A stretch of 64,000 bases of DNA from contig NZ_OOHJ01000015.1 in the NCBI RefSeq assembly GCF_900323885.1, forward strand, positions 434,001-498,000, written 5' to 3'. Position numbers and translations under genes: made by a program. The notes under the pieces were generated by a model. The model searched no databases and had not been told where the DNA came from. It worked only from the letters and a program-made list of their open reading frames with translations. Positions 7,554-15,590 of this stretch are shown here, piece by piece. Position 1 is the first letter of the stretch, and each line of letters opens with the position of its first letter. Source of the DNA: [Actinomadura] parvosata subsp. kistnae. Its GTDB lineage: Bacteria; Actinomycetota; Actinomycetes; Streptosporangiales; Streptosporangiaceae.

Positions 7554-7581
7554 AAGTGCTACGCTAATGAGACAGTTAGAG
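7554..7581. promoter_or_regulatory. Motif B, copy 2, upstream of the SDR gene
   Basis: Second copy of the element seen at 6219-6246. Here it is also flanked by CTCTAA and TTAGAG arms (7549-7581), giving dyad symmetry around the region. It lies 18 bp upstream of the SDR start, where a repressor would block transcription. Confidence 0.45.
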
Positions 7582-7598
7582 TGCACAAGGAGATCCCC

Positions 7599-8441
7599 AT
7601 GGCCAAGACCTGGCTCATCACCGGCGCGTCCCGCGGCCTCGGGCGCCGCCTCGCCGAAGCCGTCCTCGACGCCGGAAACCACGTCGTCGCCACCGCCCGC
7701 GACCCCAAGCAGCTCGACGACCTGGTGGCCCGGCACGGCGACCGCGTGCGGGCGGTCGCGCTCGACGTGACCGACGCCGCCGCGGCCGTCCGGGCCGTCG
7801 AGGCGGCCACCGGCGCCTTCGGCCGCCTCGACGTGGTCGTCAACAACGCCGGCTACGGCAACAGCGCGGCCATCGAGGAGATGCCCGAGGACGACTTCCG
7901 CGCCCAGATCGAGACGAACCTCTTCGGCGTCGTGAACGTCACCCGCGCCGCCCTGCCCGTCCTGCGCGCCCAGCGGTCGGGGGTCTTCGTGCAGGTCTCC
8001 TCCATCGGCGGGCGCGTCGGCGGCACGCCCGGCATGGGCGCCTACCAGACGGCGAAGTTCGGCGTCGAAGGCTTCTCCGAAGTTCTCGCCAACGAGGTGG
8101 CGCCCTTCGGCGTCAAGGTGATCATCGTGGAGCCGGGCGCGTTCCGTACGGACTGGCAGGGCTCGTCCATGGAGATGCACCCGGTCGGCCCCGACTACGA
8201 GCAGACCGTGGGGGCCATCCACCGCTTCCGGCGCGAGAGCGACGGCACCCAGCCCGGCGACCCGGCCCGCGCCGCCAGGGTCATCATCGACGTCGTCCGC
8301 GACGCGAACCCGCCGCGGCGGCTGCTGCTCGGCAGCGACGCCGTCGCCGCCGCCCAGAAGGCCGGCGAGCTGCGCGCCGCCGAGACCGAGAAGTGGGCCG
8401 ACGTGAGCCGTTCGACCGACTTCCCCGCCGGCGAGCGCTGA
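7599..8441 (+). CDS. Short-chain dehydrogenase/reductase
   Basis: A 280-residue classical SDR: cofactor loop TGASRGLG (residues 9-16), ATARDP after the second strand, NNAGYGNS near residue 85, catalytic Ser in VQVSSIGG and YQTAK near residue 150, and the PG motif EPGAFRTDW. The oxidoreductase substrate is not evident. AAGGAG lies 6 bases before ATG 7599, which decides the start over the in-frame GTG at 7581. It follows the Tat hydrolase by 76 bp, but the motif B copy in that gap suggests its own promoter. Confidence 0.9.
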   Translation: MAKTWLITGASRGLGRRLAEAVLDAGNHVVATARDPKQLDDLVARHGDRVRAVALDVTDAAAAVRAVEAATGAFGRLDVVVNNAGYGNSAAIEEMPEDDFRAQIETNLFGVVNVTRAALPVLRAQRSGVFVQVSSIGGRVGGTPGMGAYQTAKFGVEGFSEVLANEVAPFGVKVIIVEPGAFRTDWQGSSMEMHPVGPDYEQTVGAIHRFRRESDGTQPGDPARAARVIIDVVRDANPPRRLLLGSDAVAAAQKAGELRAAETEKWADVSRSTDFPAGER

Positions 8442-8555
8442 CCTTCCGGAGGCAACCCCATGAACGCCAGACCCAGGGGGTGGCGCGCGCCGCCTCGTGA
8501 CTCGTCCTCTTGACAACGAGAAGGATGGGCTGATCATGCGCTGTGAAGCATTGCA

Positions 8556-8570
8556 TAGGAAGCTTTCCTA
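8556..8570. promoter_or_regulatory. Inverted repeat upstream of a secreted-protein gene
   Basis: TAGGAA-GCT-TTCCTA forms a 6-bp-arm dyad in an unusually A/T-rich patch (8550-8580). A TTGACA at 8510-8515 could be a -35 box, which would put the repeat just downstream of the start point. Such dyads typically bind a regulator of secreted-protein genes; the regulator is not identifiable here. The rest of 8442-8678 shows nothing convincing. Confidence 0.4.
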
Positions 8571-8678
8571 TTTAATACTGCGATCAGCGCAGCGTATCGC
8601 GGTGCACGCCCGAACATCCCGCCGGTGCGCGTGACGCCCCGCCCCGCCGACTCGGCGCCTTACTGTCCGGAGGTTCCC

Positions 8679-9014
8679 GTGACCCGTCGTGTCCTCACCC
8701 TCCTCGCCGCCGCGCTCACCAGCCTCGGCGCCCTCACCCTCACCTCCACGGCCGCGCACGCGGCGGTCGTGGAGGTGACCTTCGGCCCCGTCTCCCTCGG
8801 CGACTACTGCGCCGCCAAAGTCAACTCCTCCTCCACCATCGGCTTCTACAACGGCAGCCTGGGCTGCTACCGCTGGAGCACCGGCGGCACCGGCACGACC
8901 CCCACCGGCTACGGCAGCGCCTCCGCCGCCTGCGCCTACCTCAGCCCCGCCGCCACCTACATCAGCCACGCCCAGGGCCCCAGCCAGTCCCTCAAGTGCA
9001 CGTACGCGGCCTGA
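8679..9014 (+). CDS. Small secreted protein of unknown function
   Basis: From GTG 8679 (CCGGAGG five bases upstream) the ORF gives 111 residues. Residues 1-27 are a Sec signal peptide (MTRRVLTLLAAALTSLGALTLTSTAAHAA, cut after AHA). The mature part of about 85 residues has four cysteines (DYCAAKV, LGCYRW, AACAYL, LKCTYAA), likely two disulfides, and is rich in Gly, Ser, Thr and Tyr. I do not recognise the family; it could be a small exported structural or binding protein. It is convergent with the kinase gene, 6 bp away. Confidence 0.7.
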   Translation: MTRRVLTLLAAALTSLGALTLTSTAAHAAVVEVTFGPVSLGDYCAAKVNSSSTIGFYNGSLGCYRWSTGGTGTTPTGYGSASAACAYLSPAATYISHAQGPSQSLKCTYAA

Positions 9015-9020
9015 CCCGCT

Positions 9021-10589
9021 TCACAGCTCGCAGATCGTGAACGTCAGGCTCCTGCTCGCCTTGGCGTGCGTCAGCAGCCGGAACACCACCGTGTGCCGGC
9101 CCGCCGGGAACGAGCTCAAGGGGTTGCGGCGCAACACGTCCGACCCGTTCGTCAGGAAGCCCGTCAGCCAGCCCTCGTCCTGGCCGTCCACGATCCAGCG
9201 GTAGCCGTACTCGATCTGCCTGCCCGAGGTTCCCGACAGGCGCGCGACCGGGAACGTGCTGGGGTGGTAGCAGCCGCCCATCTTCGTCCCGTCGAGCGTC
9301 ACCGACACCAGCCGGACGCTCTCCCCACCCGAGGTGTCCGTCGGCTTCGGCGCGGCCGTCGTCGTCTTCGGGGTGCGCGGGGGCGTGGTCCTCACGGAAG
9401 GGCGTCCGGTCGGGGTGGCCGCCGGTTTCTTCGTCGCCTTCGTCGCCTTTTCAGCCGGCTTGCTGGGAGTCGGCGTCGCAGGAGACGGCGTGGTGGCGGC
9501 CGGCGGGACGGCGGCGGGCGGGGCCGCGCCGGGCGTGGACGGTGGCAGCAGCGTGATCGCCCCCGCCACCAGGACGCCCGCCACCGCCACCGCGCCGACC
9601 CCCATCAGCACCGGCGCCCTCTTCCTGCCGGCCGGAGGCATCGTCGGGTGCCCGTGCGGAGAAGCGTCCGGGCGGCCGGGCGGCGGAGCCATGGGCTGTC
9701 CGGGCGGCGGGGCCATCGGCTGTCGGGATGGCGGAGCCGTGGGAAGGCTGGGTGGCGGAGCCGTGGGAAGGCTGGGTGGCGGAGCCGTGGGAAGGCTGGG
9801 TGGCGGCGGGATCGTGTGGGCGCCGATCAGCCACAGCAGGACGTCCTGCATACTGGGCCGCGCCGCCGGGTTCTTGGCCAGGCACGCCTGCACGATCGGC
9901 CGCAGCGGCCCGGGCAGCTCCCCGAGATACGGCTCGTCGTGCAGGATGCGCCGGATCACGAGGGGCAGCGAGTCGTTCCCGAACGGCGGCGCCCCCGTCG
10001 CGGCGAACACCATCACCCCCGCCCACGCGAACACGTCGGCGGCCGGCCCGACCGGCTCGCCCGCGAGCTGCTCCGGCGCCATGTAGGCGGGCGTGCCGAC
10101 GATGCTGCTCGTCACGGTCAGCGAGTGCCCCATGGCGCGGGCGATGCCGAAGTCGATGACGCGCGGCCCGTCGCGGCCCAGCAGCACGTTGGCCGGCTTG
10201 AAGTCGCGGTGCACCACCCCGGCGCGGTGGATCGCGGCCAGCGCCGTCGCCGTCGCGACCGCGAGCCGCTGCAGGTCGGCGCCGGTGTGCCGGCCCGCCT
10301 GGCTGAGCGCGGGCCCCTCGACGTACTCGGTGACGATGTACGGCCGCCCGCCCAGCGAGGCGTCCAGCACCTGCGCGATGCAGAACGGCTCCACCCGCCG
10401 CGCCGCCTCGACCTCCTTGGCGAAGCGGTGATCGCCGGCGTACCCGTCCTGGAGCACCTTGACGGCCACCCGCCGCCCGCCGGGCGCCTCCCCCAGGTAC
10501 ACCACGCCCTGGCCGCCCTCACCCAGCCGCCCGAGCAGCCGGTACGGGCCGACGGCGGCCGGATCCCCTTCCCTGAGCGGCCCCATCAT
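9021..10589 (-). CDS. Transmembrane Ser/Thr protein kinase (second of a tandem pair)
   Basis: A 522-residue Hanks-type kinase. The Gly loop is LGEGGQG near residue 23, with invariant Lys in VAVKVLQ, catalytic loop HRDFKPANVLL, DFGIAR, and the APE equivalent MAPEQLAG. A Pro-rich linker with three near-identical PPPSLPTA units precedes one transmembrane helix (APVLMGVGAVAVAGVLVAGAITLL). An Ala/Pro/Thr stalk then leads to an external domain of about 100 residues with two cysteines. The ATG at 10589 overlaps the stop of the upstream kinase (ATGA), so the two are translationally coupled. The sensed signal and target proteins are unknown. Confidence 0.9.
   Translation of the reverse strand: MMGPLREGDPAAVGPYRLLGRLGEGGQGVVYLGEAPGGRRVAVKVLQDGYAGDHRFAKEVEAARRVEPFCIAQVLDASLGGRPYIVTEYVEGPALSQAGRHTGADLQRLAVATATALAAIHRAGVVHRDFKPANVLLGRDGPRVIDFGIARAMGHSLTVTSSIVGTPAYMAPEQLAGEPVGPAADVFAWAGVMVFAATGAPPFGNDSLPLVIRRILHDEPYLGELPGPLRPIVQACLAKNPAARPSMQDVLLWLIGAHTIPPPPSLPTAPPPSLPTAPPPSLPTAPPSRQPMAPPPGQPMAPPPGRPDASPHGHPTMPPAGRKRAPVLMGVGAVAVAGVLVAGAITLLPPSTPGAAPPAAVPPAATTPSPATPTPSKPAEKATKATKKPAATPTGRPSVRTTPPRTPKTTTAAPKPTDTSGGESVRLVSVTLDGTKMGGCYHPSTFPVARLSGTSGRQIEYGYRWIVDGQDEGWLTGFLTNGSDVLRRNPLSSFPAGRHTVVFRLLTHAKASRSLTFTICEL
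9730..9801. repeat. Three 24-bp tandem repeats inside the kinase linker
   Basis: Three copies of a 24-bp unit (beginning GGCGGAGCCGTGGGAAGG on the + strand) encode repeated PPPSLPTA in the kinase's Pro-rich linker. Looser Pro-rich repeats continue toward 9640. Copy number probably varies between strains. Confidence 0.9.
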
Positions 10590-12139
10590 TCGGTCCCGGT
10601 GGGGCAGATCCGGAAGGTCAGCGTCCGCGAGACCGTGCTGGGCGAGGTCAGGCGGAGCGTGACCCGGTGGGAGCCGACCGGCTCGACCAGCGGGCCGATG
10701 ACCTGCTGGGTGTGGCTTTCGGCGATGTAGGAGGTGGAGCGCCCGACGACCTTGCCGTCCAGGATCCACTGGTAGTCGAACTGGGTACGCAGCTTCGTGC
10801 CCTCGACCACGGCGAAGATGTTCGACTGGCCGACCTGGCAGTCCTGGGTGTTGGCGGTTCGCGCGCCCTGGGCCCGCAGCGAGACGATCCGCAACGTGCC
10901 ACCGCCCTCGGCGGCCGTCCTGGTGGGCCGCGCCGTCCGCGTCGTGGGCGCGACGGTCGGCTCCTTGCTCTTCCTGCTCGGGGTGGGGGACGGCGTGCGG
11001 GTGGGGGACGGCGTGCGGGTCGGGTGCGGCGTGCGGGTGCGCTTCGGGCGCTTGCGTTCGGCCGTGGGGCCGGGTTCTTCGGTCGTCGTCGCGGGCAGGG
11101 CCTGCGGGCTCGAACTCGGAGGCCGCTCCCCCCAGACGTTCGTGACCCCCCAGGCGACCCCGCTCACGACCACCAGCGTCACCGCACTGGCGACCCCCGC
11201 GACCAGCCACATCCGCCCCGCCCCGTGCCGGGGCGCCGTCGGCGGCCCCGCATCCCCGGGCCAGGACGCGCCCCCACCTCGACCGGCCATCATCTGCGGC
11301 GCCCCGACCGCGCCCGGATGAGGAGGCGCCGGCGAGCCCACGGCCGCGGGCTGCTGCTGGGCGCCGCCGAGCAGCCGCAGCAGCACGTCCCGCATGCTGG
11401 GCCGCCGCGCCGGATCCTTGGCCAGGCAGTGCAGCACCACGGTGCGCAGCGGCTCGGGCAGGTCGCCGAGCTGCGGCTCGTTGTGCAGGATGCGGTTGAT
11501 GACGGCGGGCAGGGTGTCCTCGCCGAACGGCGGAGCCCCGTTGGCCGCGAACGCCATCACCGAGCCCCACGCGAACACGTCCGCCGCCGGCCCGATCGGC
11601 GCTCCGGCGAGCTGCTCCGGCGCCATGTACGCGGGCGTCCCCATGACCCCGCTGGCCCCCGACGGCCCGGAGTCGGCCGAGCGGGCGATGCCGAAGTCGA
11701 TGACGCGCGGCCCGCCCGGCCCGAGCAGCACGTTGGCGGGCTTGAAGTCGCGGTGCACGATGCCCGCCTGGTGGATGGCCGCCAGCGCGGTCGCCGTCGC
11801 GACCGCGAGCCGCTGCAGGTCGGCGCCGGTGTGCCGGCCGGCCTGCTGGAGGGAGGGCCCGTCGACGTACTCGGTCACGATGTACGGCCGGGGCCCGCTC
11901 AGCGAGGCGTCGAGCACTTGGGCGATGCAGAACGGCTCCACCCGCCGCGCCGCCTCGACCTCCTTGGCCAGCCGCCCGTCGCCCCGCCCGTCGCGGAGCA
12001 CCTTGATCGCGACCAGCGCGGTGTCCGGTCGTTGCCCCAGGTAGACGACGCCCTGGCCGCCCGCCCCGAGGCGTCCGAGCAGCCGGTAGGGCCCCACGGC
12101 GGGGGGATCGTCCTCCCGGAGCGGTTGGGCCTGCGGCAT
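10586..12139 (-). CDS. Transmembrane Ser/Thr protein kinase (first of a tandem pair)
   Basis: A 517-residue paralogue of the downstream kinase: Gly loop GAGGQG at residues 25-30, Lys46 in VAIKVL, HRDFKPANVLL, DFGIARS, and the same activation-segment layout with MAPEQLAG. One transmembrane helix (WLVAGVASAVTLVVVSGVAWGV) separates the cytoplasmic kinase from a Thr/Pro stalk and an external domain (QDCQVGQSNIF...YQWILDGKVV...RTLTFRIC). That domain resembles the one in its partner. The two genes clearly arose by tandem duplication and are co-translated. Function is signal transduction at the cell surface; nothing in the sequence fixes the ligand. Confidence 0.9.
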   Translation of the reverse strand: MPQAQPLREDDPPAVGPYRLLGRLGAGGQGVVYLGQRPDTALVAIKVLRDGRGDGRLAKEVEAARRVEPFCIAQVLDASLSGPRPYIVTEYVDGPSLQQAGRHTGADLQRLAVATATALAAIHQAGIVHRDFKPANVLLGPGGPRVIDFGIARSADSGPSGASGVMGTPAYMAPEQLAGAPIGPAADVFAWGSVMAFAANGAPPFGEDTLPAVINRILHNEPQLGDLPEPLRTVVLHCLAKDPARRPSMRDVLLRLLGGAQQQPAAVGSPAPPHPGAVGAPQMMAGRGGGASWPGDAGPPTAPRHGAGRMWLVAGVASAVTLVVVSGVAWGVTNVWGERPPSSSPQALPATTTEEPGPTAERKRPKRTRTPHPTRTPSPTRTPSPTPSRKSKEPTVAPTTRTARPTRTAAEGGGTLRIVSLRAQGARTANTQDCQVGQSNIFAVVEGTKLRTQFDYQWILDGKVVGRSTSYIAESHTQQVIGPLVEPVGSHRVTLRLTSPSTVSRTLTFRICPTGTE

Positions 12140-12358
12140 GACTCTCCCATAACGGCATCAACGGATCTTCAGCACCATAGCGGGAATGTCGGTATACAGG
12201 GGAAGCAGTTCGCAGCATCGCGACACCGGCCGGGAACCATCGCTCCAGCCCCCCGGCACCCATGGAACTCGATACCAGAAAACCCCACAATGGGCGGATT
12301 GTCCGTTTTCATGGCAAGATGCGGGACGTCCAGCGTGTTCCGGATCTGGAGGAATCCC

Positions 12359-13260
12359 ATGCGCAAACCCCTCGGGGTGCTCGCCGCCGTGCTCGGCCTG
12401 GCCGCCTGCGCCCCGTCCACCGGCAGCACGCAGGGCGCCCCCTCCGCGGCGGTCACGCCCCAGGCGGACGCGCCCACCACCCGGCCACGACACCCACCCC
12501 CAAGCCGGCCCCCGAATCGGACAAGTGCCGCGTCACCGTGGCCCGCCCGGACGTCACCGCCCTCACGATCGAGACCTCGGCCGTCCGCCGCGACTGCGTC
12601 CGCCCGGCGCTGCTGCGCATCCGGATCAAGCGCGCCGTACCCGGCGAGGACCCGGTCGTGAAGAGCGGCGCGGCCAGGAAGGACCGCATCACCCTGAAGA
12701 CGCCCTGCAAGCCGGGCACCTACTACGCGGTCGCGACCGACTACTCGACGGACACCGCCACCTCGAAGGCCGTCCGTCTGACCTGCGCCACCCCGACCCC
12801 CACCCCCACCGTCACCCCTACGGCCACGCCCACCCCCGCACCCCGGAAGACGGCGGCGCAGGCGACGTCCGCCGGGACGGCGCTGGAGAGCGAGGTCGTC
12901 CGGCTGACCAACGCCGAGCGGGCCAAGGGCGGCTGCGACCCGCTCCGCCCGGACGCGCGCCTGCGCAGGGCGGCGTTCGGCCACTCCGCCGACATGGCCA
13001 AGCGCGGCTACTTCGACCACGACTCGCAGGACGGCCGCGACATGGTGGACCGCATCCGCGCGACCGGCTTCTCGGGCTCGGCCTGGGCGGAGAACATCGC
13101 GAAGGGGCAGCGCACGGCCGCCCAGGTGGTCCGGGACTGGATGAACAGCGCCGGCCACCGGGAGAACATCATGAACTGCTCCTACACCCACATCGGCGTG
13201 GGCGCGGCGAAGGACTCCAGCGGCCAGACCTACTGGACGCAGGACTTCGCCACCCGCTGA
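12359..13260 (+). pseudogene. CAP/SCP-domain lipoprotein, split by a frameshift
   Basis: ATG 12359 opens a lipoprotein signal (MRKPLGVLAAVLGLAACAPS, lipobox LAAC) in one frame. From about 12490 the coding signal continues in another frame with TTPTPKPAPESDKC, a beta-rich domain with four cysteines, a PTPTPTVTPTATP linker, and a CAP/SCP domain (LTNAERAKGGCDPLRPD, FGHSADMAKRGYFDHDS, NIAKGQRTAAQVVRDWMNS, HIGVGAAKD). Restoring one C near 12485-12495 joins the two frames into a sensible lipoprotein of about 300 residues. Either this is a sequencing error or the gene is broken. CAP proteins are extracellular and often act at the cell wall or bind lipids. The frame-1 upstream extension from 12262 has no signal peptide and looks spurious. 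Confidence 0.75.
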
Positions 13261-13266
13261 CCGGAG

Positions 13267-13623
13267 CTACAGGTAGCCGGGGATGTCCTCGACCCTGTAG
13301 TAGACGGGCAGGCCGCGCTCGGTCGCGATCCGCACGTCCTGGTCGGCCCCGGCGGACTCCCCCGGCAGCCGCAGGACCGCGTCACAGTGCCGCAGCAGCC
13401 GCTCCGCCGTCGGATACATGATCTCCTCGGCGACGGGGTCGGCGGGCCCGCCGCCGCCGGCCCCGCGCAGCACGGGCAGGGCGACCCACTCCCCGATCAT
13501 CGGGACGTGCCCGCTGCGGAACACGGGCCACGCCGCCTCCTCCAGCCGGGCCAGGTTGCGTGCCATCAGTTCGGGGTCGTCGCCCGTACCGGAGCGGTAC
13601 GGGCCGGCAATGAGAATCATCAT
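13267..13623 (-). CDS. DUF4406 / nucleoside 2-deoxyribosyltransferase-like protein
   Basis: A 118-residue protein starting MMILIAGPYRSGTGDDP, the phosphate/ribose-loop signature of DUF4406, followed by MIGEWVALP and a C-terminal CDAVLRLPGESAGADQDVRIATERGLPVYY. This matches the nucleoside 2-deoxyribosyltransferase-like fold, in which SxGAD and a following acidic residue shape the nucleoside site. Cytosolic; the actual nucleoside or nucleotide substrate is unknown. It is divergent from the DeoR-type gene with only 50 bp between starts, so regulation may be shared. A TATAGT box at 13637-13632 on the minus strand would give a nearly leaderless message. Confidence 0.75.
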   Translation of the reverse strand: MMILIAGPYRSGTGDDPELMARNLARLEEAAWPVFRSGHVPMIGEWVALPVLRGAGGGGPADPVAEEIMYPTAERLLRHCDAVLRLPGESAGADQDVRIATERGLPVYYRVEDIPGYL

Positions 13624-13633
13624 GGGATGGGAC

Positions 13634-13639
13634 TATAAT
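13634..13639 (+). promoter_or_regulatory. TATAAT -10 element in the DUF4406/DeoR divergent region
   Basis: A perfect TATAAT, rare in this GC-rich context, lies 35 bp upstream of the DeoR start. No good -35 is visible at 16-18 bp. The complementary strand offers TATAGT for the divergent gene, so the two promoters would overlap. Confidence 0.55.
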
Positions 13640-13673
13640 ACGAAGAAATCGGAAAGAACAAGGAGAAACGTGC

Positions 13674-14423
13674 ATGCTGGCCGCGCAACGCCGGGAGCTG
13701 CTCCTGGAACGCCTCGCCCGCGACGGCAAGATCATCGCCAAGGACCTCGCCGCCGAGCTCGGCCTGTCGGAAGACAGCATCCGCCGCGACCTGCGTGACC
13801 TCGCCGCCGCGGGCCTGTGCCAGCGGGTGTACGGCGGCGCCCTGCCCGCCTCCCCCGCGATCGCCGACTACGCCACCCGCCAGGGCGTCGAGGTCTCCGG
13901 CAAGCAGCGGGTGGCCGCCGCCGCGGCCGCGCTGGTCAGGCCCGGCAGCACCGCGATCATCGACGGCGGCACCACGGCCCTCGCCGTCGCCCGCGCCCTC
14001 CCGCCCGACCTGCGCGCCACCGTCGTCACCCACAGCCCGACGGTGGCCGGCGCCCTGGCCGAGCACCACGACGTGGAGGTCTACCTGATCGGCGGCCGGC
14101 TGTTCAAGCACTCGATGGTCTCCTGCGGCGCGGCCGCGGTCGAGGCGGCCCGCGGCGTCAACGCCGACCTCTTCCTGCTCGGCGTCACAGGCGTGCACCC
14201 GGAGACGGGCCTGACCACGGACGACGCCGACGAGGCCGCGATGAAACGCACGCTGGCCCGGCAGGCGGCCGACACGTACGTGCTGGCCAGCTCGGAGAAG
14301 ATCGGCGCCGCCTCCCGCTTCTCGGTCCTGCCCCTGACGGAGGTGGCCGCCGTCATCACGGACGCCGACGCCGGCAACGCCACGGTACGAGCACTCGGCA
14401 TCCCCGTCATTCACGCCCCCTGA
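13674..14423 (+). CDS. DeoR/GlpR-family transcriptional regulator
   Basis: The 249-residue protein has the DeoR HTH (RRELLLERLARDGKIIAKDLAAELGLSEDSIRRDLRDL, residues 6-43), the QRVYGGAL linker, and the sugar-phosphate sensor domain with the ribose-isomerase-like motifs IIDGGTTALAVARALP, THSPTVA and FLLGVTGVHPETGLTT. Family members respond to phosphorylated sugars or nucleosides. AAGGAG lies eight bases before ATG 13674. Pairing with a nucleoside-deoxyribosyltransferase-like gene hints at a nucleoside or pentose-phosphate effector; this is inference from neighbourhood only. Confidence 0.9.
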   Translation: MLAAQRRELLLERLARDGKIIAKDLAAELGLSEDSIRRDLRDLAAAGLCQRVYGGALPASPAIADYATRQGVEVSGKQRVAAAAAALVRPGSTAIIDGGTTALAVARALPPDLRATVVTHSPTVAGALAEHHDVEVYLIGGRLFKHSMVSCGAAAVEAARGVNADLFLLGVTGVHPETGLTTDDADEAAMKRTLARQAADTYVLASSEKIGAASRFSVLPLTEVAAVITDADAGNATVRALGIPVIHAP

Positions 14424-14486
14424 CCCTGCTGCACGATCATGCACGTTTCACCGTCCTGTGCACGATCACGTCCCCGTACGGCCGCG

Positions 14487-14518
14487 GGTTGACACGCGAC
14501 ATCGCCGTCAACCAACAT
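14487..14518 (+). promoter_or_regulatory. Promoter with overlapping dyad; leaderless start likely
   Basis: TTGACA (14489-14494) and CAACAT (14513-14518) are 18 bp apart, which would place the start point at or next to the GTG start at 14526. GGTTGAC and GTCAACC arms (14487-14493 and 14506-14512) form a dyad over the promoter, a likely repressor site. Two copies of GCACGATCA lie just upstream (around 14432 and 14461). Confidence 0.5.
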
Positions 14519-14525
14519 TGACGCC

Positions 14526-15566
14526 GTGACCGACGCGCCCCTCGACGACCTCGTCCGCCGTACCGCAGAAGAGCTGGCCGCCCGGCGGCGGGGAGCGGTC
14601 GCGGTCGGCGCGATCCGGGGCGAGGAGCGCGCGACGCACGGCGCCGGCCCGCACACCGTGTTCGAGATCGGCTCGATCACCAAGACGTTCACCGCGCTCA
14701 CCCTGGCCAGGCTGGCCGGGCGCGGAGAGGTCGCCTTCGAGCAGCCCGTGCGGGAGCTGCTGCCGGACGGGGCCGCCGTGCCGCGGCGCGACGGCCGGGA
14801 GATCGAGCTGGTGCACCTGGCCTGCCACACCTCCGGCCTGCCCCGGCTGCCCAAGGGGCTGATGCCGGGCGCCCTGTTCTCGCTCGACCCCTACGCCGGC
14901 TGCACCGAGGAGGTGCTGCTGGCGGGGCTGGCCAGGACGCGGCTGCGGTCCGTGCCCGGCAGCCGGTTCCGCTACTCCAACCTCGGCGGGGGGCTGCTGG
15001 GGCTGGCGCTGGCCAGGCAGACCGGGCTGGGCTACGACGAGCTGGTCCAGCGGGAGATCTGCCGCCCGCTCGGGCTGGCGGACACGCGGGTGGTGCTCGA
15101 CGGCGAGCGGGCCGCGCGGCTCGCGCCCGGGCACTCGCGTTCCGGCCGGCCCCGCCCGGGATGGCGGCTGGCGGCCCTGGCGGGCGCGGGCGGGCTGCAC
15201 TCCACGGCGCACGACCTGCTGCGGCTGGCGGCGGCCACGTTCGGGTCCGGCCCGGCGGAGATCGCCGAGGCCGTCGCGCGGACCCGCGCCGTCGGCCACC
15301 CGATCAGCGGCGTCTCGACCGCGCACGCGGGGTGGTTGTCGGTGGAGCGGGCGCGGGACAAGGGCGGGCCGCGGGTGCTGTTCCACAACGGCGGCACCGG
15401 CGGCTACCGCTCCCTGCTGGCCGTGATCCCCGAGCGCCGGACCGCCGTCGTCGTCCTCAGCGCCGACGCGCGTTCGGTGGACGGGGCGGGGATGCGGCTC
15501 CTGTCCGACCTCACCGACCGCGACGGAACGGACGAGCCGCCACCCCACGAGCCGGGCACGCCCTGA
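14526..15566 (+). CDS. Serine hydrolase, class C beta-lactamase family
   Basis: The 346-residue protein has the SxxK motif as SITK near residue 49 (FEIGSITKTFTALTLARL), HLACHTSGLPRLP, the tyrosine motif YSN (FRYSNLGGGLLG near residue 160), and a C-terminal HNGGTGGYRS that replaces the KTG box with HNG. No signal peptide is visible, so it is more likely a cytosolic esterase, peptidase or D-aminoacyl hydrolase than a secreted beta-lactamase. The start is GTG 14526 with a promoter immediately upstream. It is convergent with the GntR gene. Confidence 0.85.
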   Translation: MTDAPLDDLVRRTAEELAARRRGAVAVGAIRGEERATHGAGPHTVFEIGSITKTFTALTLARLAGRGEVAFEQPVRELLPDGAAVPRRDGREIELVHLACHTSGLPRLPKGLMPGALFSLDPYAGCTEEVLLAGLARTRLRSVPGSRFRYSNLGGGLLGLALARQTGLGYDELVQREICRPLGLADTRVVLDGERAARLAPGHSRSGRPRPGWRLAALAGAGGLHSTAHDLLRLAAATFGSGPAEIAEAVARTRAVGHPISGVSTAHAGWLSVERARDKGGPRVLFHNGGTGGYRSLLAVIPERRTAVVVLSADARSVDGAGMRLLSDLTDRDGTDEPPPHEPGTP

Positions 15567-15590
15567 CGCAACCGAGAGCCCGCGCGCCCG

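Noticed and set aside
8461..8514. 17-codon ORF after the SDR gene with GGAGG upstream
   Set aside because: Too short and Arg/Pro-rich to support; it may be a decayed gene start, but nothing confirms this.
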